Source: Streptomyces olivochromogenes (lineage in GTDB: Bacteria > Actinomycetota > Actinomycetes > Streptomycetales > Streptomycetaceae). From it: a stretch of DNA of 51,283 bases. Position 1 is the stretch's first letter. Each line of letters begins with the position of its first letter. The stretch covers positions 1 through 51,283 of the forward strand of contig NZ_JADDRL010000071.1 in the NCBI RefSeq assembly GCF_021538895.1, given 5' to 3'. A program made the translations under genes and the position numbers. The notes under the pieces are model-generated. The model had not been told where the DNA came from and made no database searches. It was given only the letters and a program-made list of their open reading frames with translations. Below are positions 23,743 to 32,588 of the stretch, one piece after another.

Positions 23743-26700
23743 ATGCGCGCAAGACCGCGCGGAATTCAAGGTGCCCAAAAACGGGCATGGTTGCGGCGGG
23801 CGACAGTCTGGATCGCGACAACCGCCGCCTTCTCGCTGGCTGTTCAGCCGGCCATCGCCGATGTCGTAGTCGGCGGCTATCAGTACAAGGACGACGTGTG
23901 GGCGGCGGATCCGCTGCCCGAACAGCCGAAGGTCCCGGGGCACCCCGCGGACAGCCCCGGCCTCGAACAACCCGCCCCGCCGCCCGGCGCCCGCAAGCTC
24001 GCCCGGCACGAGGTGAAGACCCCGAAGTGGCCCGCCGGCGCCACCGCGACCGTCGACCTCGGCAAGGCGCACCAGGTACGCGGCCGGTCCGCGGCCGCCG
24101 CGGGCGGCACCGTGAAGGCCGCCTCACTGCCCGTCTCGCTGTCGCCCGCCGCGCCGTCCGCGATCGGCGGCCGCGCCCGCGCACTCGTCGGCCGCAGCGC
24201 CCCGGTGGACCCGGCCGGCGCGGTACGGGTGCAACTCGCGGGCCGTGGACAGGCGAAGAAGGCCGGCGTCGACGGACTGCTGGTCGGCCTGTCACGCGCC
24301 GACCACCGCACCGGCGCCGGCGGCGTGTCCGTCTCGCTGGACTACGGCGCCGTCGCGCAGGCCTACGGCGGTGGTTGGGCCTCCCGGCTGCACCTGGTGG
24401 CGATGCCCGCCTGCGCCCTGACAACGCCTCAACTCGCCGCCTGCCGTACTCGCACGCCGCTGGAGTCGGTCAACGACCCGCGGTCCCGGAAGGTGACCGG
24501 CACCCTCGCGGTGCCCGCCGGCACCGGCGCCAAGCCGACCGGCAAGCGCGCCGCTCCCTCCGCCCGCGCCGCCATGGCCTCCTCCGGTATGGCGGTCGCT
24601 GCGGTGTCGGGCAGCAGCGGTTCGCAGGGCAACTTCGGCGCCACCTCGCTGTCGGCCTCGGGCGCCTGGTCCTCCTCGGCCTCGGGTGCCTTCACGTACA
24701 ACTACCCGATCACGGTGCCGCCCTCCCTCGGCGGTGAGGCGCCCAACGTCGGCCTGTCCTACGACTCGCAGTCGGTGGACGGCGAGACCTCGGCGCGCAA
24801 CTCCCAGTCCTCCTGGGTCGGCGACGGCTGGTCCTACAGCCCCGGGTTCATCGAGCGCTCGTACAAGAGCTGCAAGGACCAGGGCATCAAGGACTCCGGC
24901 GACGAGTGCTGGGGCGGCTGGAACGCCACCATCCAACTGGGCACCCACAACGGCCAGTTGGTGCGCGACTCGGACGGCGAGTACCACCTCCAGGCCGACG
25001 ACGGCACCCGGATCCAGCGGCTCACCGGAGCGTCCAACGGCCTGTGGGACGGCGAGTACTTCAAGGTCACCACGACCGACGGCACCGCCTACTACCTGGG
25101 CCTGAACCACGCCCCCGGCACGACCGACGACGACGCGACGAACAGCGCCTGGGGCGTGCCGATCTACCACCCGAAGTCGGGCGACCCCTGCCACGACTCG
25201 GACAAGGGCGACGACTCCCAGTGCGACAAGCCGGTCGGCTACCGGTTCAACCTCGACTTCGTCGTCGACCCGCACGGCAACGTGCAGCGCTACGACTGGG
25301 CGACCGAGTCCAACTACTACAACATGGGCTACGGCCAGGTCGCCGAGGACGACAAGGGTGGCAAGATCACCAAGTACGTCCGCGGCGGCCACCTGACCCA
25401 GATCTCGTACGGCTACCAGCTGGCCGACGCCAAGGCGGGCCGTGAACCGGCCGCCAAGGTGGTCTTCCGCACCGCGCAGCGCTGCACCACCTCCGACACG
25501 GTCTGCAAGGCGGACAACCTCTCCTCCAAGACCGCGAAGGACTGGCCGGACACCCCGTACGACCTGCACTGCGAGTCCGACTGGAAGAACAAGGCCAAGG
25601 ACGACGACACCGACGGCGTCTGCCTGATCAGCGGCCCGACCTTCTGGTCGACGTACCGGCTCAAGGGCATCGACACCTCGGTGCGCACCGCCTCCGGCTG
25701 GCAGGACGTCGACGGCTACGACCTCAAGCACGTGTTCTCGGACGCGGGCGGCACCTACGACCCGGTCACCGGAAACACCCAGGACCCGAAGAGCACCGGC
25801 TCGCTGCAGTCGGTGATGTGGCTGTCCTCCATCGTCCACACCGGCAAGGACACCTCGGCCGGCGGCGACAAGCCGATCACCCTCGACCCGATCACGTTCG
25901 TCGGCATCGAGATGGACAACCGCGTGGACGGCCTGACCCCGGCCGCCCCGCCGCTGTTCCACCCGCGGATCTCCAGCGTGCAGACCGAGACCGGTGAGTC
26001 GGTCGCGGTCACCTACCGCGCGCCGGAGTGCTCCCGCGAGAAGAAGCACATGCCGGACGCGGCCGACAGCAACACGATGGCCTGCTTCCCGGTGTTCTGG
26101 AACACGCCCGGCGGCGTCGAGCCCATCGAGGACTGGTTCCACAAGACGCTGGTCGCCCAGGTCACCGACAGCGACCGCACCAAGGCGGGCTCCCCCGCCA
26201 AGGTCACCAACTACACCTACAGCGGCGGCGCGGCCTGGCACCGCGACGACTCCGACCTGACCGACGACAAGCACCGGACCTGGAACGACTTCCGGGGCTT
26301 CCGCACCGTCACCACCACCACCGGCGCGGCGCCGGACCCGATCACCCAGAACACCGTCTCCTACCTCCAGGGTATGGACGGCGACTACAAGTCCGACGGG
26401 TCCAGGCGCAGCGTCAAGGTCAAGAACGCCCTGGACGAGGAGATCACCGACAGCCCCTGGCTGGCCGGCACCCCCTACCAGGCCCTGAACTACACCAAGG
26501 CCGGCGGCACCGTCGTGGGCCGCACCCTGACCGACCCGCCCACCTCCAAGGTCACCGCCTCCCGGGACCGCACGGCGTGGACGTCCGAGGACCCCAAGCC
26601 CGACAAGCTCTCCACCCTGCCGGACATGACGGCGCGCCGGATCACGGCGACCTCGTCCCGCACGATGGGGCTGCTCTCCGACGGCACCTGGCGGACCACC

Positions 26701-29700
26701 CGCTCCGGCACCACCTTCGACGACAAGGGCCGGACCTGGAAGGTCCACGACGAGGGCGACATCTCCAAGCCCGCACAGGAGACCTGCACCACCACGTCCT
26801 ACGCCGACGCGCCGTCCGACAACCCGATGATGCTGGTCTACCCCAAGGAGACCATCAGCGTCACCGGGCCTTGCGGCACCGCTCCCGGCAAGGACACCAC
26901 CCTCTCCGACAAGCGCATCTTCTACGACGGGGACGGCTCGGTCGACAAGGTCGGCACCCTGGGCAAGCTCGGCCAGAACGGCGACTCGCTCGGCCTGGTG
27001 ACCGCGACCCAGTCGGTCACCTCGTACGACGCGAGTGGCGACCCGAAGTTCCAGACGCTCGGCGGCATGTCGTACGACAAGTACGGCCGGGTCGTCGCGA
27101 ACACGGACGCGGCGGGCAACACGACGACCTCGTCGTACGAGCCCGGTTCGGGCATCCTGCCCACCACCCTGTCCACGACGAACCCGCTGAAGTGGACCGC
27201 CACCAGCACGGTCTCACCGGGCCGCGGCTCGGTCACCCACGCGGTGGACGTCAACAAGCAGGTCACCGACGCGACCTACGACGCGCTCGGGCGGCGGGAG
27301 AAGGTCTGGTCGCCGGGCCGGAACAAGGACAGCGACACCCCCGACCGGATCTTCAGCTACGACGTCCACGGCGCGGGCGACAACCCCACCCCGTCCTCGG
27401 TCATCACCAAGGGCCTGCGTGAGGACGGCTCCTACAGCACCTCCGTCACCCTCTACGACGGCACGCTGCAGCCCCGCCAGACGCAGTCGACCCCCGCGGA
27501 CAACTCGGCCGGTCGGCTCATCTCCTCGACGTACTACGACTCGCACGGGTGGACCGTCTCCGCCATCGCGGCGTACTCCGACGCGGATCATGCCCCGGGC
27601 AGCACTATGTGGGCGGAGACCAACCGCACCGGGCCGTCGGTGACGCGCACGTCGTACGACGGGCAGGGTCGGCCGGTCACCAACACGCTGGCGTCCTTCG
27701 CCGGCACGCTCTACCAGTCCTCCACGGACTACAGGGGCGTCGACCGCGTCGACACCACGCCGCCGCAGGGCGGCAAGGCCACCACGACCTACACCGACGC
27801 CCTCGGCCGCACCAGCTCCACCGTCGTGCGCGACACCACGCCGGACCGCAAGCTCGCCGGGGGCGGCAAGCTGGCCTCGGGCACCTCGCTGGTCTCCGCG
27901 AGTGTCCGGCTGGCCATGCAGGCCGACGGCAACCTGGTGCTGACCTCGCTCGTCGGCGACAAGGTCCTGTGGTCGTCCAACACGGGCGGCAAGCCGGGCG
28001 CGTACGCCGTCATGCAGGCCGACGGCAACTTCGCGGTCATGGACGCCACCGGCAAGACCACCCTGTGGTCCAGCAAGACGTCGGGCCACACCGGCGGCTA
28101 CCTGAAGGTGCAGTCCGACGACAACGTCGCGGTGTACGACGCGTCGAACACCGTGCTCTGGTCGACCGGGACCGCCGACAAGGCGGCGACAGCGGACATC
28201 ACCACCCGCTACACCTACACACCCGGCGGACAGGTCGACACGGTCAAGGACTCGGTGGGCAACACCTGGTCCTACGACTACGACCTGCGGGGCCGCGTGG
28301 TCTCCCAGACCGACCCCGACGCCGGTACCTCCACCTCCCACTACGACGACCTGGGGCGGCTGGACCGCACCACCGACGCCCGCAAGCAGACCCTGTCCTT
28401 CACCTACGACCTGCTGGGCCGTCGGAAGGCCGAGTACTCGGGCGATGGCACTACGGACCCGTCGAAGCTGCTGGCGGAGTGGACCTACGACGACCTCGGC
28501 AAGGGCCGACCCGTCGCGTCCATCCGCTACGTGGGCGGCAAGAACGGCGCCGCCTACGTCCAGAAGATCGACTCGTACAACGCGACCGGCCAGCCGACCA
28601 GCACCTCGACCGTGATCCCGGACTCCGAGGGCGCCCTGGCGGGCACCTACACCGCCAAGGCCTCCTACACCGAGAACGTCGGTCTGCTGGCGGCGACCAC
28701 GTACGGCGCGGACGGCGGTCTGCCGACCGAGACCATCGGCTACGGCTACAACCTCCAGGGCGGCCTGGTCAGCATGGGCTCGCCCAGCCGACCGTACGTC
28801 GCCACGGTCAACTACAGCCCCCTCGGGGAGGTACTCCAGACCACCGTCGGAACCCCGTCGAAGCAGCTGCGCACCGCGCAGACCTACGACCAGGCGACCG
28901 GGCGGCTGGCCACCAACCGGGTCACCCTGCAGACCAACACCACCAACCCGATCTCCGACACCACCTACGGCTACGACCAGGCCGGCAACATCACCGCGGT
29001 CTCCGACGTCCGCTCCAGCGGCGGCACGGACCGGGTCACCGACACCCAGTGCTTCGCCTACGACGCGCAGGACCGGCTGACCACCGCCTGGACGGACACC
29101 AAGGGACTCACCGCAGCCACCGCGGGCCAGCTCGCCCGGTGCGCCACCTCGCGTCCGGCCCCCGCGACCGTCGGCGGACCGGCCCCGTACTGGACGGACT
29201 GGCAGTTCAACCAGCTCGGTGACCGCACCCAGCAGGTCGCGCACGACGTGACCGGCAACACGGCCAAGGACACCACCCAGACGTTCGCCTACCCGGGCGC
29301 CGGCACGGCCCCCGCCAAGCGGCCCAACGCGGTGTCCACCGTCACCACGCGCAATCCCACCACCGGCACCTCCGTGCTGACGCCGAAGTACGACGACGCG
29401 GGCAACACGGAGACCCGGACCACCACCGGAGCCCGCACGGGCAGTCAGGGGATCGAGTACAACGAGGAGGGCCTGACCTCCGCCACCACCACCGACGGCA
29501 AGAAGACCGGCTACCTCTACGACGCCGACGGCCAGTTGCTGATCCAGCGGGGGCCGGGCAGCAACACGCTGTACCTGTTCGGCGGCAACGAGCAACTCAG
29601 CCTCGACACCGCCACCAAGGCCGTCACCGGACTGCGCTACTACTGCGCCCCCGACGGCACAGTGACGGTCCGCTCCAGCAAGGGCCAGTTCAGCTACCAG

Positions 29701-31047
29701 CCGACCACTCCGCAGGGCACCGCCCAGCTCCAGGTGGACGGCAACACGCTGGCCATCACGCGGCGCGCCTTCGACCCGTACGGCAACCCGCGCGGCCCCG
29801 CGCCCACCGGGTGGGCCGACAACCGCGGCTACCTGGGTAAGCCCGCCGACGCCACGTCCGGTCTGAACCTCCTCGGGGCACGGAACTACGACCCGGTCAC
29901 CGGCCGCTTCCTGTCGGTCGACCCGCTCTTCGAGAGCGACGACCCGAACCAGATGGGCGGCTACGGCTACGGAGCCGACAACCCCGTCTCGGGAAGCGAC
30001 CCCAACGGCCTGTCCTGGTACTCGGGCTGGGGCAGCTCGATCGGCGGCTTCTTCTGCGGCGTGGGTGACAGCTTCGTCGGCGACCCGTGGCAGTGGAGCG
30101 TCAACAAGCTCTCCGACGGCTGGAACGGGTTCGCCGGCATCGTCAACGGCGACAACCAGTGGTTCAACGGCTGGACGGGCTACTCCAACGAGACCCCGTT
30201 CCAGCTCGGCCACACCGGTTACGTCGACGACCACCCGCTGGCCAACCTTTTCGGCGTCGACACCGGCTCGAAATCGTACGTCGCCGGTCAGTGGACGGGC
30301 CTGGTCGGCACTTTCGCCGCGGACGGCTACGGCGCCTACAAGCTGATCAGCGGCGGAGTCAAGGCCGTCAAGGCGATCAGGCTCGCGGTGGCGGAGGGCG
30401 ACAGCCTCGTCACCGCCGTCAAGAGGCTGCTCTCGGGCGATCTGCCGACCACCACCCCGGCCGACCCCGCGCCCACCACGCCCAAGTCCGGCGACGCGCC
30501 GTCCACACCCAAGTCCGGCACCGGTAAGGGCGGCAAGGAACCGGGCGGCAGCGGGAAGGCCGACGCCTCCGGATCAGACGTCGGTCATAATCCAAAAGAG
30601 CGACGCGCCGTACGTGGGCAGGTTTCGAGCGAAAAGACAACCGCCAAGAAGGTCGTAGCGGACGCCATTGCCAACAATGAACTCAGCAAGAAGAAGGCCG
30701 GCCTAGGCGGTGTCCTGCGTATAGGGGATGGAGAACCGGAAGTCCTGAAGGCTTTCAGCGGAAAAGACAAGAGTCCGAGTGGAAGGAAAGGATGGGTGCC
30801 CGATGTGGGAACTCCTGGAAATCCCGCTCGATTCACGGCCACATCTACTGGAAATAATGCGCGCGCGCATGACACCGAATATAAGATGCTCACTTATATC
30901 GCGAACATGCTCGGCCCCTCGTCGAATGTGAGAGGCAGTCTTACGCTCTATTCGACTCAGCAGGCCTGCTTCTCGTGTACGCCCATCATTGGGCAATTCT
31001 CGCGAGAATTCCCGAATATTCGCATCAACTACGAGTCGGGAAGTTAG
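23743..31047 (+). CDS. RHS-repeat polymorphic toxin with embedded bulb-type lectin domain and C-terminal deaminase-like tip
   Basis: A 2,434-residue exported protein: basic N-terminus, signal segment ATVWIATTAAFSLAVQPAIA, SpvB/TcB-like region (FTYNYPITVPPSLGG near 320), then a long run of YD/RHS repeats (e.g. YDYDLRGRVVSQTDPDAG). A bulb-type (mannose-binding-like) lectin domain is inserted at about 1370-1480, with three QxDxN-type motifs (MQADGNLVL, MQADGNFAV, VQSDDNVAV). The RHS core closes with NLLGARNYDPVTGRFLSVDP and DPNGL near 2085. After a hydrophobic segment and a Pro/Thr/Gly linker, the last 125 residues carry HDTEYKML and QQACFSCTPIIGQF, the Glu and CxxC zinc motifs of nucleic-acid-deaminase toxins (closest to the BURPS668_1122-type class as I recall it). 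RHS shells encapsulate and release such tips. The tip-coding DNA is AT-richer than the shell, as in exchanged toxin modules. The ankyrin gene downstream is the probable immunity gene. Confidence 0.88.
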   Translation: MRARPRGIQGAQKRAWLRRATVWIATTAAFSLAVQPAIADVVVGGYQYKDDVWAADPLPEQPKVPGHPADSPGLEQPAPPPGARKLARHEVKTPKWPAGATATVDLGKAHQVRGRSAAAAGGTVKAASLPVSLSPAAPSAIGGRARALVGRSAPVDPAGAVRVQLAGRGQAKKAGVDGLLVGLSRADHRTGAGGVSVSLDYGAVAQAYGGGWASRLHLVAMPACALTTPQLAACRTRTPLESVNDPRSRKVTGTLAVPAGTGAKPTGKRAAPSARAAMASSGMAVAAVSGSSGSQGNFGATSLSASGAWSSSASGAFTYNYPITVPPSLGGEAPNVGLSYDSQSVDGETSARNSQSSWVGDGWSYSPGFIERSYKSCKDQGIKDSGDECWGGWNATIQLGTHNGQLVRDSDGEYHLQADDGTRIQRLTGASNGLWDGEYFKVTTTDGTAYYLGLNHAPGTTDDDATNSAWGVPIYHPKSGDPCHDSDKGDDSQCDKPVGYRFNLDFVVDPHGNVQRYDWATESNYYNMGYGQVAEDDKGGKITKYVRGGHLTQISYGYQLADAKAGREPAAKVVFRTAQRCTTSDTVCKADNLSSKTAKDWPDTPYDLHCESDWKNKAKDDDTDGVCLISGPTFWSTYRLKGIDTSVRTASGWQDVDGYDLKHVFSDAGGTYDPVTGNTQDPKSTGSLQSVMWLSSIVHTGKDTSAGGDKPITLDPITFVGIEMDNRVDGLTPAAPPLFHPRISSVQTETGESVAVTYRAPECSREKKHMPDAADSNTMACFPVFWNTPGGVEPIEDWFHKTLVAQVTDSDRTKAGSPAKVTNYTYSGGAAWHRDDSDLTDDKHRTWNDFRGFRTVTTTTGAAPDPITQNTVSYLQGMDGDYKSDGSRRSVKVKNALDEEITDSPWLAGTPYQALNYTKAGGTVVGRTLTDPPTSKVTASRDRTAWTSEDPKPDKLSTLPDMTARRITATSSRTMGLLSDGTWRTTRSGTTFDDKGRTWKVHDEGDISKPAQETCTTTSYADAPSDNPMMLVYPKETISVTGPCGTAPGKDTTLSDKRIFYDGDGSVDKVGTLGKLGQNGDSLGLVTATQSVTSYDASGDPKFQTLGGMSYDKYGRVVANTDAAGNTTTSSYEPGSGILPTTLSTTNPLKWTATSTVSPGRGSVTHAVDVNKQVTDATYDALGRREKVWSPGRNKDSDTPDRIFSYDVHGAGDNPTPSSVITKGLREDGSYSTSVTLYDGTLQPRQTQSTPADNSAGRLISSTYYDSHGWTVSAIAAYSDADHAPGSTMWAETNRTGPSVTRTSYDGQGRPVTNTLASFAGTLYQSSTDYRGVDRVDTTPPQGGKATTTYTDALGRTSSTVVRDTTPDRKLAGGGKLASGTSLVSASVRLAMQADGNLVLTSLVGDKVLWSSNTGGKPGAYAVMQADGNFAVMDATGKTTLWSSKTSGHTGGYLKVQSDDNVAVYDASNTVLWSTGTADKAATADITTRYTYTPGGQVDTVKDSVGNTWSYDYDLRGRVVSQTDPDAGTSTSHYDDLGRLDRTTDARKQTLSFTYDLLGRRKAEYSGDGTTDPSKLLAEWTYDDLGKGRPVASIRYVGGKNGAAYVQKIDSYNATGQPTSTSTVIPDSEGALAGTYTAKASYTENVGLLAATTYGADGGLPTETIGYGYNLQGGLVSMGSPSRPYVATVNYSPLGEVLQTTVGTPSKQLRTAQTYDQATGRLATNRVTLQTNTTNPISDTTYGYDQAGNITAVSDVRSSGGTDRVTDTQCFAYDAQDRLTTAWTDTKGLTAATAGQLARCATSRPAPATVGGPAPYWTDWQFNQLGDRTQQVAHDVTGNTAKDTTQTFAYPGAGTAPAKRPNAVSTVTTRNPTTGTSVLTPKYDDAGNTETRTTTGARTGSQGIEYNEEGLTSATTTDGKKTGYLYDADGQLLIQRGPGSNTLYLFGGNEQLSLDTATKAVTGLRYYCAPDGTVTVRSSKGQFSYQPTTPQGTAQLQVDGNTLAITRRAFDPYGNPRGPAPTGWADNRGYLGKPADATSGLNLLGARNYDPVTGRFLSVDPLFESDDPNQMGGYGYGADNPVSGSDPNGLSWYSGWGSSIGGFFCGVGDSFVGDPWQWSVNKLSDGWNGFAGIVNGDNQWFNGWTGYSNETPFQLGHTGYVDDHPLANLFGVDTGSKSYVAGQWTGLVGTFAADGYGAYKLISGGVKAVKAIRLAVAEGDSLVTAVKRLLSGDLPTTTPADPAPTTPKSGDAPSTPKSGTGKGGKEPGGSGKADASGSDVGHNPKERRAVRGQVSSEKTTAKKVVADAIANNELSKKKAGLGGVLRIGDGEPEVLKAFSGKDKSPSGRKGWVPDVGTPGNPARFTATSTGNNARAHDTEYKMLTYIANMLGPSSNVRGSLTLYSTQQACFSCTPIIGQFSREFPNIRINYESGS

Positions 31048-31070
31048 GTAGCGCGGTAGCATCGGAAGGA

Positions 31071-31112
31071 GTAGAGCGCGGAGCATCCGAATGCGGATGT
31101 TCCGCGCTCTAC
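31071..31112 (+). terminator. 19-bp hairpin between toxin and immunity genes
   Basis: GTAGAGCGCGGAGCATCCG (31071-31089) pairs with CGGATGTTCCGCGCTCTAC (31094-31112) around a 4-base loop AATG; one pair is G-T. It starts 24 bp after the RHS stop and ends 23 bp before the GTG of the ankyrin gene. It should end or attenuate the toxin transcript, leaving the downstream gene dependent on its own promoter. Confidence 0.75.
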
Positions 31113-31122
31113 TCGAGTGAGA

Positions 31123-31128
31123 TACGAT
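31123..31128 (+). promoter_or_regulatory. -10 element for a leaderless immunity-gene transcript
   Basis: TACGAT is followed after seven bases by the GTG at 31136. A transcript starting there would be leaderless. A weak -35 (TTCCGC, 31100-31105, 17-bp spacer) would lie inside the right arm of the hairpin. Confidence 0.4.
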
Positions 31129-31135
31129 TCGGGAT

Positions 31136-31558
31136 GTGGACGAGTTGGTCAATCGTGCAGTTTCTGGAGGAATTGATGTGAGCAGCGAAATCCCGGTGGA
31201 TGCATATCCGATTGGTGACGAGTGGACGCCCGCACATAAAGCAGTCGAGGGTAGCGATTATGAAGCACTTGCGATGCTGCTGGATTCCGGAGTCGACCCG
31301 AACGAGATGTGCTTTGGTCATACTTTGCTCACTCATGCCATTGATCTCGAAGGTGATGGGCACCTGCAGACCGGGTACCCTCTAAACGCGGCCGCCACTG
31401 CGATTCTGCTTGCCTATGGTGCCGACCCCGGTTTGCCGGCAGCGGATGGCGAAACGCCCTTGCAGATGTCGGAATATTATCGCCATGAACCGGCGCAGCG
31501 GCTGCTCCGGCGCTTCCTGGATCTCGGGAAAGACATCAAAAACTCGAAGAGCGGGTAA
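31136..31558 (+). CDS. Ankyrin-repeat protein, probable immunity protein to the RHS deaminase tip
   Basis: A 140-residue acidic cytoplasmic protein of ankyrin repeats: WTPAHKAVEGSDYEALAMLLDSGVDPN, then a middle repeat ending AAATAILLAYGADP, then GETPLQMSEYYRHEPAQRLLRRFL. Single-gene ankyrin proteins directly behind polymorphic toxins are a known immunity class, notably for deaminase toxins; here it follows the toxin by 88 bp. Its DNA is AT-rich like the toxin tip, so the two were probably acquired together. The start is uncertain: the GTG at 31136 suits a leaderless transcript, while an in-frame GTG at 31178 has GGAGG seven bases upstream and would remove 14 residues. Immunity is inferred from position and fold only. 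Confidence 0.8.
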   Translation: MDELVNRAVSGGIDVSSEIPVDAYPIGDEWTPAHKAVEGSDYEALAMLLDSGVDPNEMCFGHTLLTHAIDLEGDGHLQTGYPLNAAATAILLAYGADPGLPAADGETPLQMSEYYRHEPAQRLLRRFLDLGKDIKNSKSG

Positions 31559-31784
31559 GGAATGAGCCTCGATCCACCGCGTGAATTTTCATCACCGCCT
31601 TCGGCCGGATTCGGGTGATCTTTCGGGGTGCGGGCGGCGGGGATCACCGAGATGTCGGAAAAGGGTCTGCGCAAGATTTCCGGCAGCGGCTGAATATCTT
31701 CCCGGACCGCCGCGCGACTCCGTATCGGTGAGCTGAATCGCCGTCGGGTCGGCCGCCCCAACTCCCCAGAGAGGTCCTGGACCC
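31559..31784. other. Intergenic region, no supported gene
   Basis: 226 bp between the ankyrin gene and the frameshifted zinc-ribbon gene. Short open frames are present (for example ATG at 31651, 13 codons), but none has coding character or a recognisable motif. AGAGAGG at 31768-31774 is the likely ribosome-binding site of the following gene. Decayed remnants of older toxin/immunity modules are common at such positions, but none can be identified here. Confidence 0.5.
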
Positions 31785-32154
31785 ATGCCCCGCCCCTACG
31801 ACCAGCAGCATCTTGAGGCGCTCGGCGCTCGGCGCCCAGCTGCACCTGCCCGTGGCCGAGCGAACCTGTCCGATCTGCAGCCATGTCACCATGCGCGTGT
31901 ACCACCACGAGAAGCACGGCCGGACGACACCCGCGTGGATCACCTACCTGTGGTGCGGCGACTGCCACGCCTACACCTCGGGCTTCGCCGGCGCCGGCCG
32001 CAAGACGGTCGAGAGCGACCCGCTCCAGGACGAGTACGGCGCCCGCATCGCCGAGGTCTTCCGCGACACCGAGCGCCTGCTCAAGATCCTCGACGGCTAC
32101 TGGAAGGCCGGCAGCCTCCCCCAGGTGATCTCCCGTCGCCCCCGCGGACGCTGA
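31785..32154 (+). pseudogene. Zinc-ribbon protein gene frameshifted by a 7-bp tandem duplication
   Basis: From the ATG at 31785 (AGAGAGG upstream) the frame reads MPRPYDQQHLEALGA and then runs out of frame. From there the other frame continues with a coherent protein: LHLPVAERTCPICSH, WITYLWCGDCHAY, SDPLQDEYG and LLKILDGYWKAGSLPQ, ending at 32154. The break lies in a period-7 tandem repeat (GCGCTCG twice, 31818-31831). Removing one copy restores a single 120-codon frame that joins the two halves smoothly as LEALGAQLHLPV. The CPIC and CGDC pairs would bind one zinc. As it stands, only a product starting at TTG 31813 or GTG 31852 could be made. I do not know the family's function; its position behind an RHS toxin suggests an orphan immunity or accessory protein. 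Confidence 0.7.
31818..31835 (+). repeat. 7-bp tandem repeat causing the frameshift
   Basis: GCGCTCG is present twice in a row (31818-31824, 31825-31831) followed by GCGC. The unit is not a multiple of three, so copy-number change switches the reading frame of the zinc-ribbon gene: one or four copies keep it in frame, two break it. Slipped-strand mispairing could create or remove a copy. Confidence 0.8.
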
Positions 32155-32177
32155 GGGCCGAGGCCGATTCCAATCAC

Positions 32178-32588
32178 GTGACCCACTACGCGGATTTCTC
32201 GCTCTACGACTACGACTACCACGCAAAGCCCGAGGGCCTCACCATCGGCTGGCTCGAGGCCGGCTTCGACTACTCCATCGACGAGGTCTCCGAGGAAGAC
32301 CTCGCGAACATCATCGATCTCGGTTCGCTGCGGCAGGAGAGGAGCAGGGGCTGGCACACGTGCACGCTCTGCCCCGAGTACACCGAGCACACGGCGACCT
32401 CCGAACGGGCGGGGATCACGTACCGGCTCGGCCATGCCGAGATCAGGGCCGTTTCTCACGACGGAGTGCTCTACGTCGCCCCGAACCTGATCATCCACTA
32501 CATCGTCGACCACCTCTACGGACCGCCCGCCGAGTTCATCGACGCCGTCCGGTCCGAAGTCCGAAGGCGCTGGCCCGATGAGGCGTGA
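32178..32588 (+). CDS. Small conserved-looking hypothetical protein with CxxC motif
   Basis: A 136-residue protein starting at the GTG at 32178 with VTHYADFSLYDYDYH, followed by GLTIGWLEAGFDYS, RGWHTCTLCPEYTEH and a C-terminal part GVLYVAPNLIIHYIVDHLYGPPAEF. It resembles a family of Streptomyces hypotheticals that begin M-T-x-Y-A-D-L and carry an RGWHxCxxC motif; I know no function for it. It follows the broken zinc-ribbon gene by 23 bp on the same strand, so they were probably co-transcribed, and both belong to the accessory island behind the RHS toxin. Its last 53 bp overlap the end of the convergent sensor kinase gene. Confidence 0.75.
   Translation: MTHYADFSLYDYDYHAKPEGLTIGWLEAGFDYSIDEVSEEDLANIIDLGSLRQERSRGWHTCTLCPEYTEHTATSERAGITYRLGHAEIRAVSHDGVLYVAPNLIIHYIVDHLYGPPAEFIDAVRSEVRRRWPDEA

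Noticed and set aside
24292..30234. Long minus-strand open frames (818 and 1,006 codons) within the RHS gene
   Set aside because: They mirror the RHS coding frame, are compositionally monotonous, and show no motif or ribosome-binding site; the plus-strand protein explains the region.
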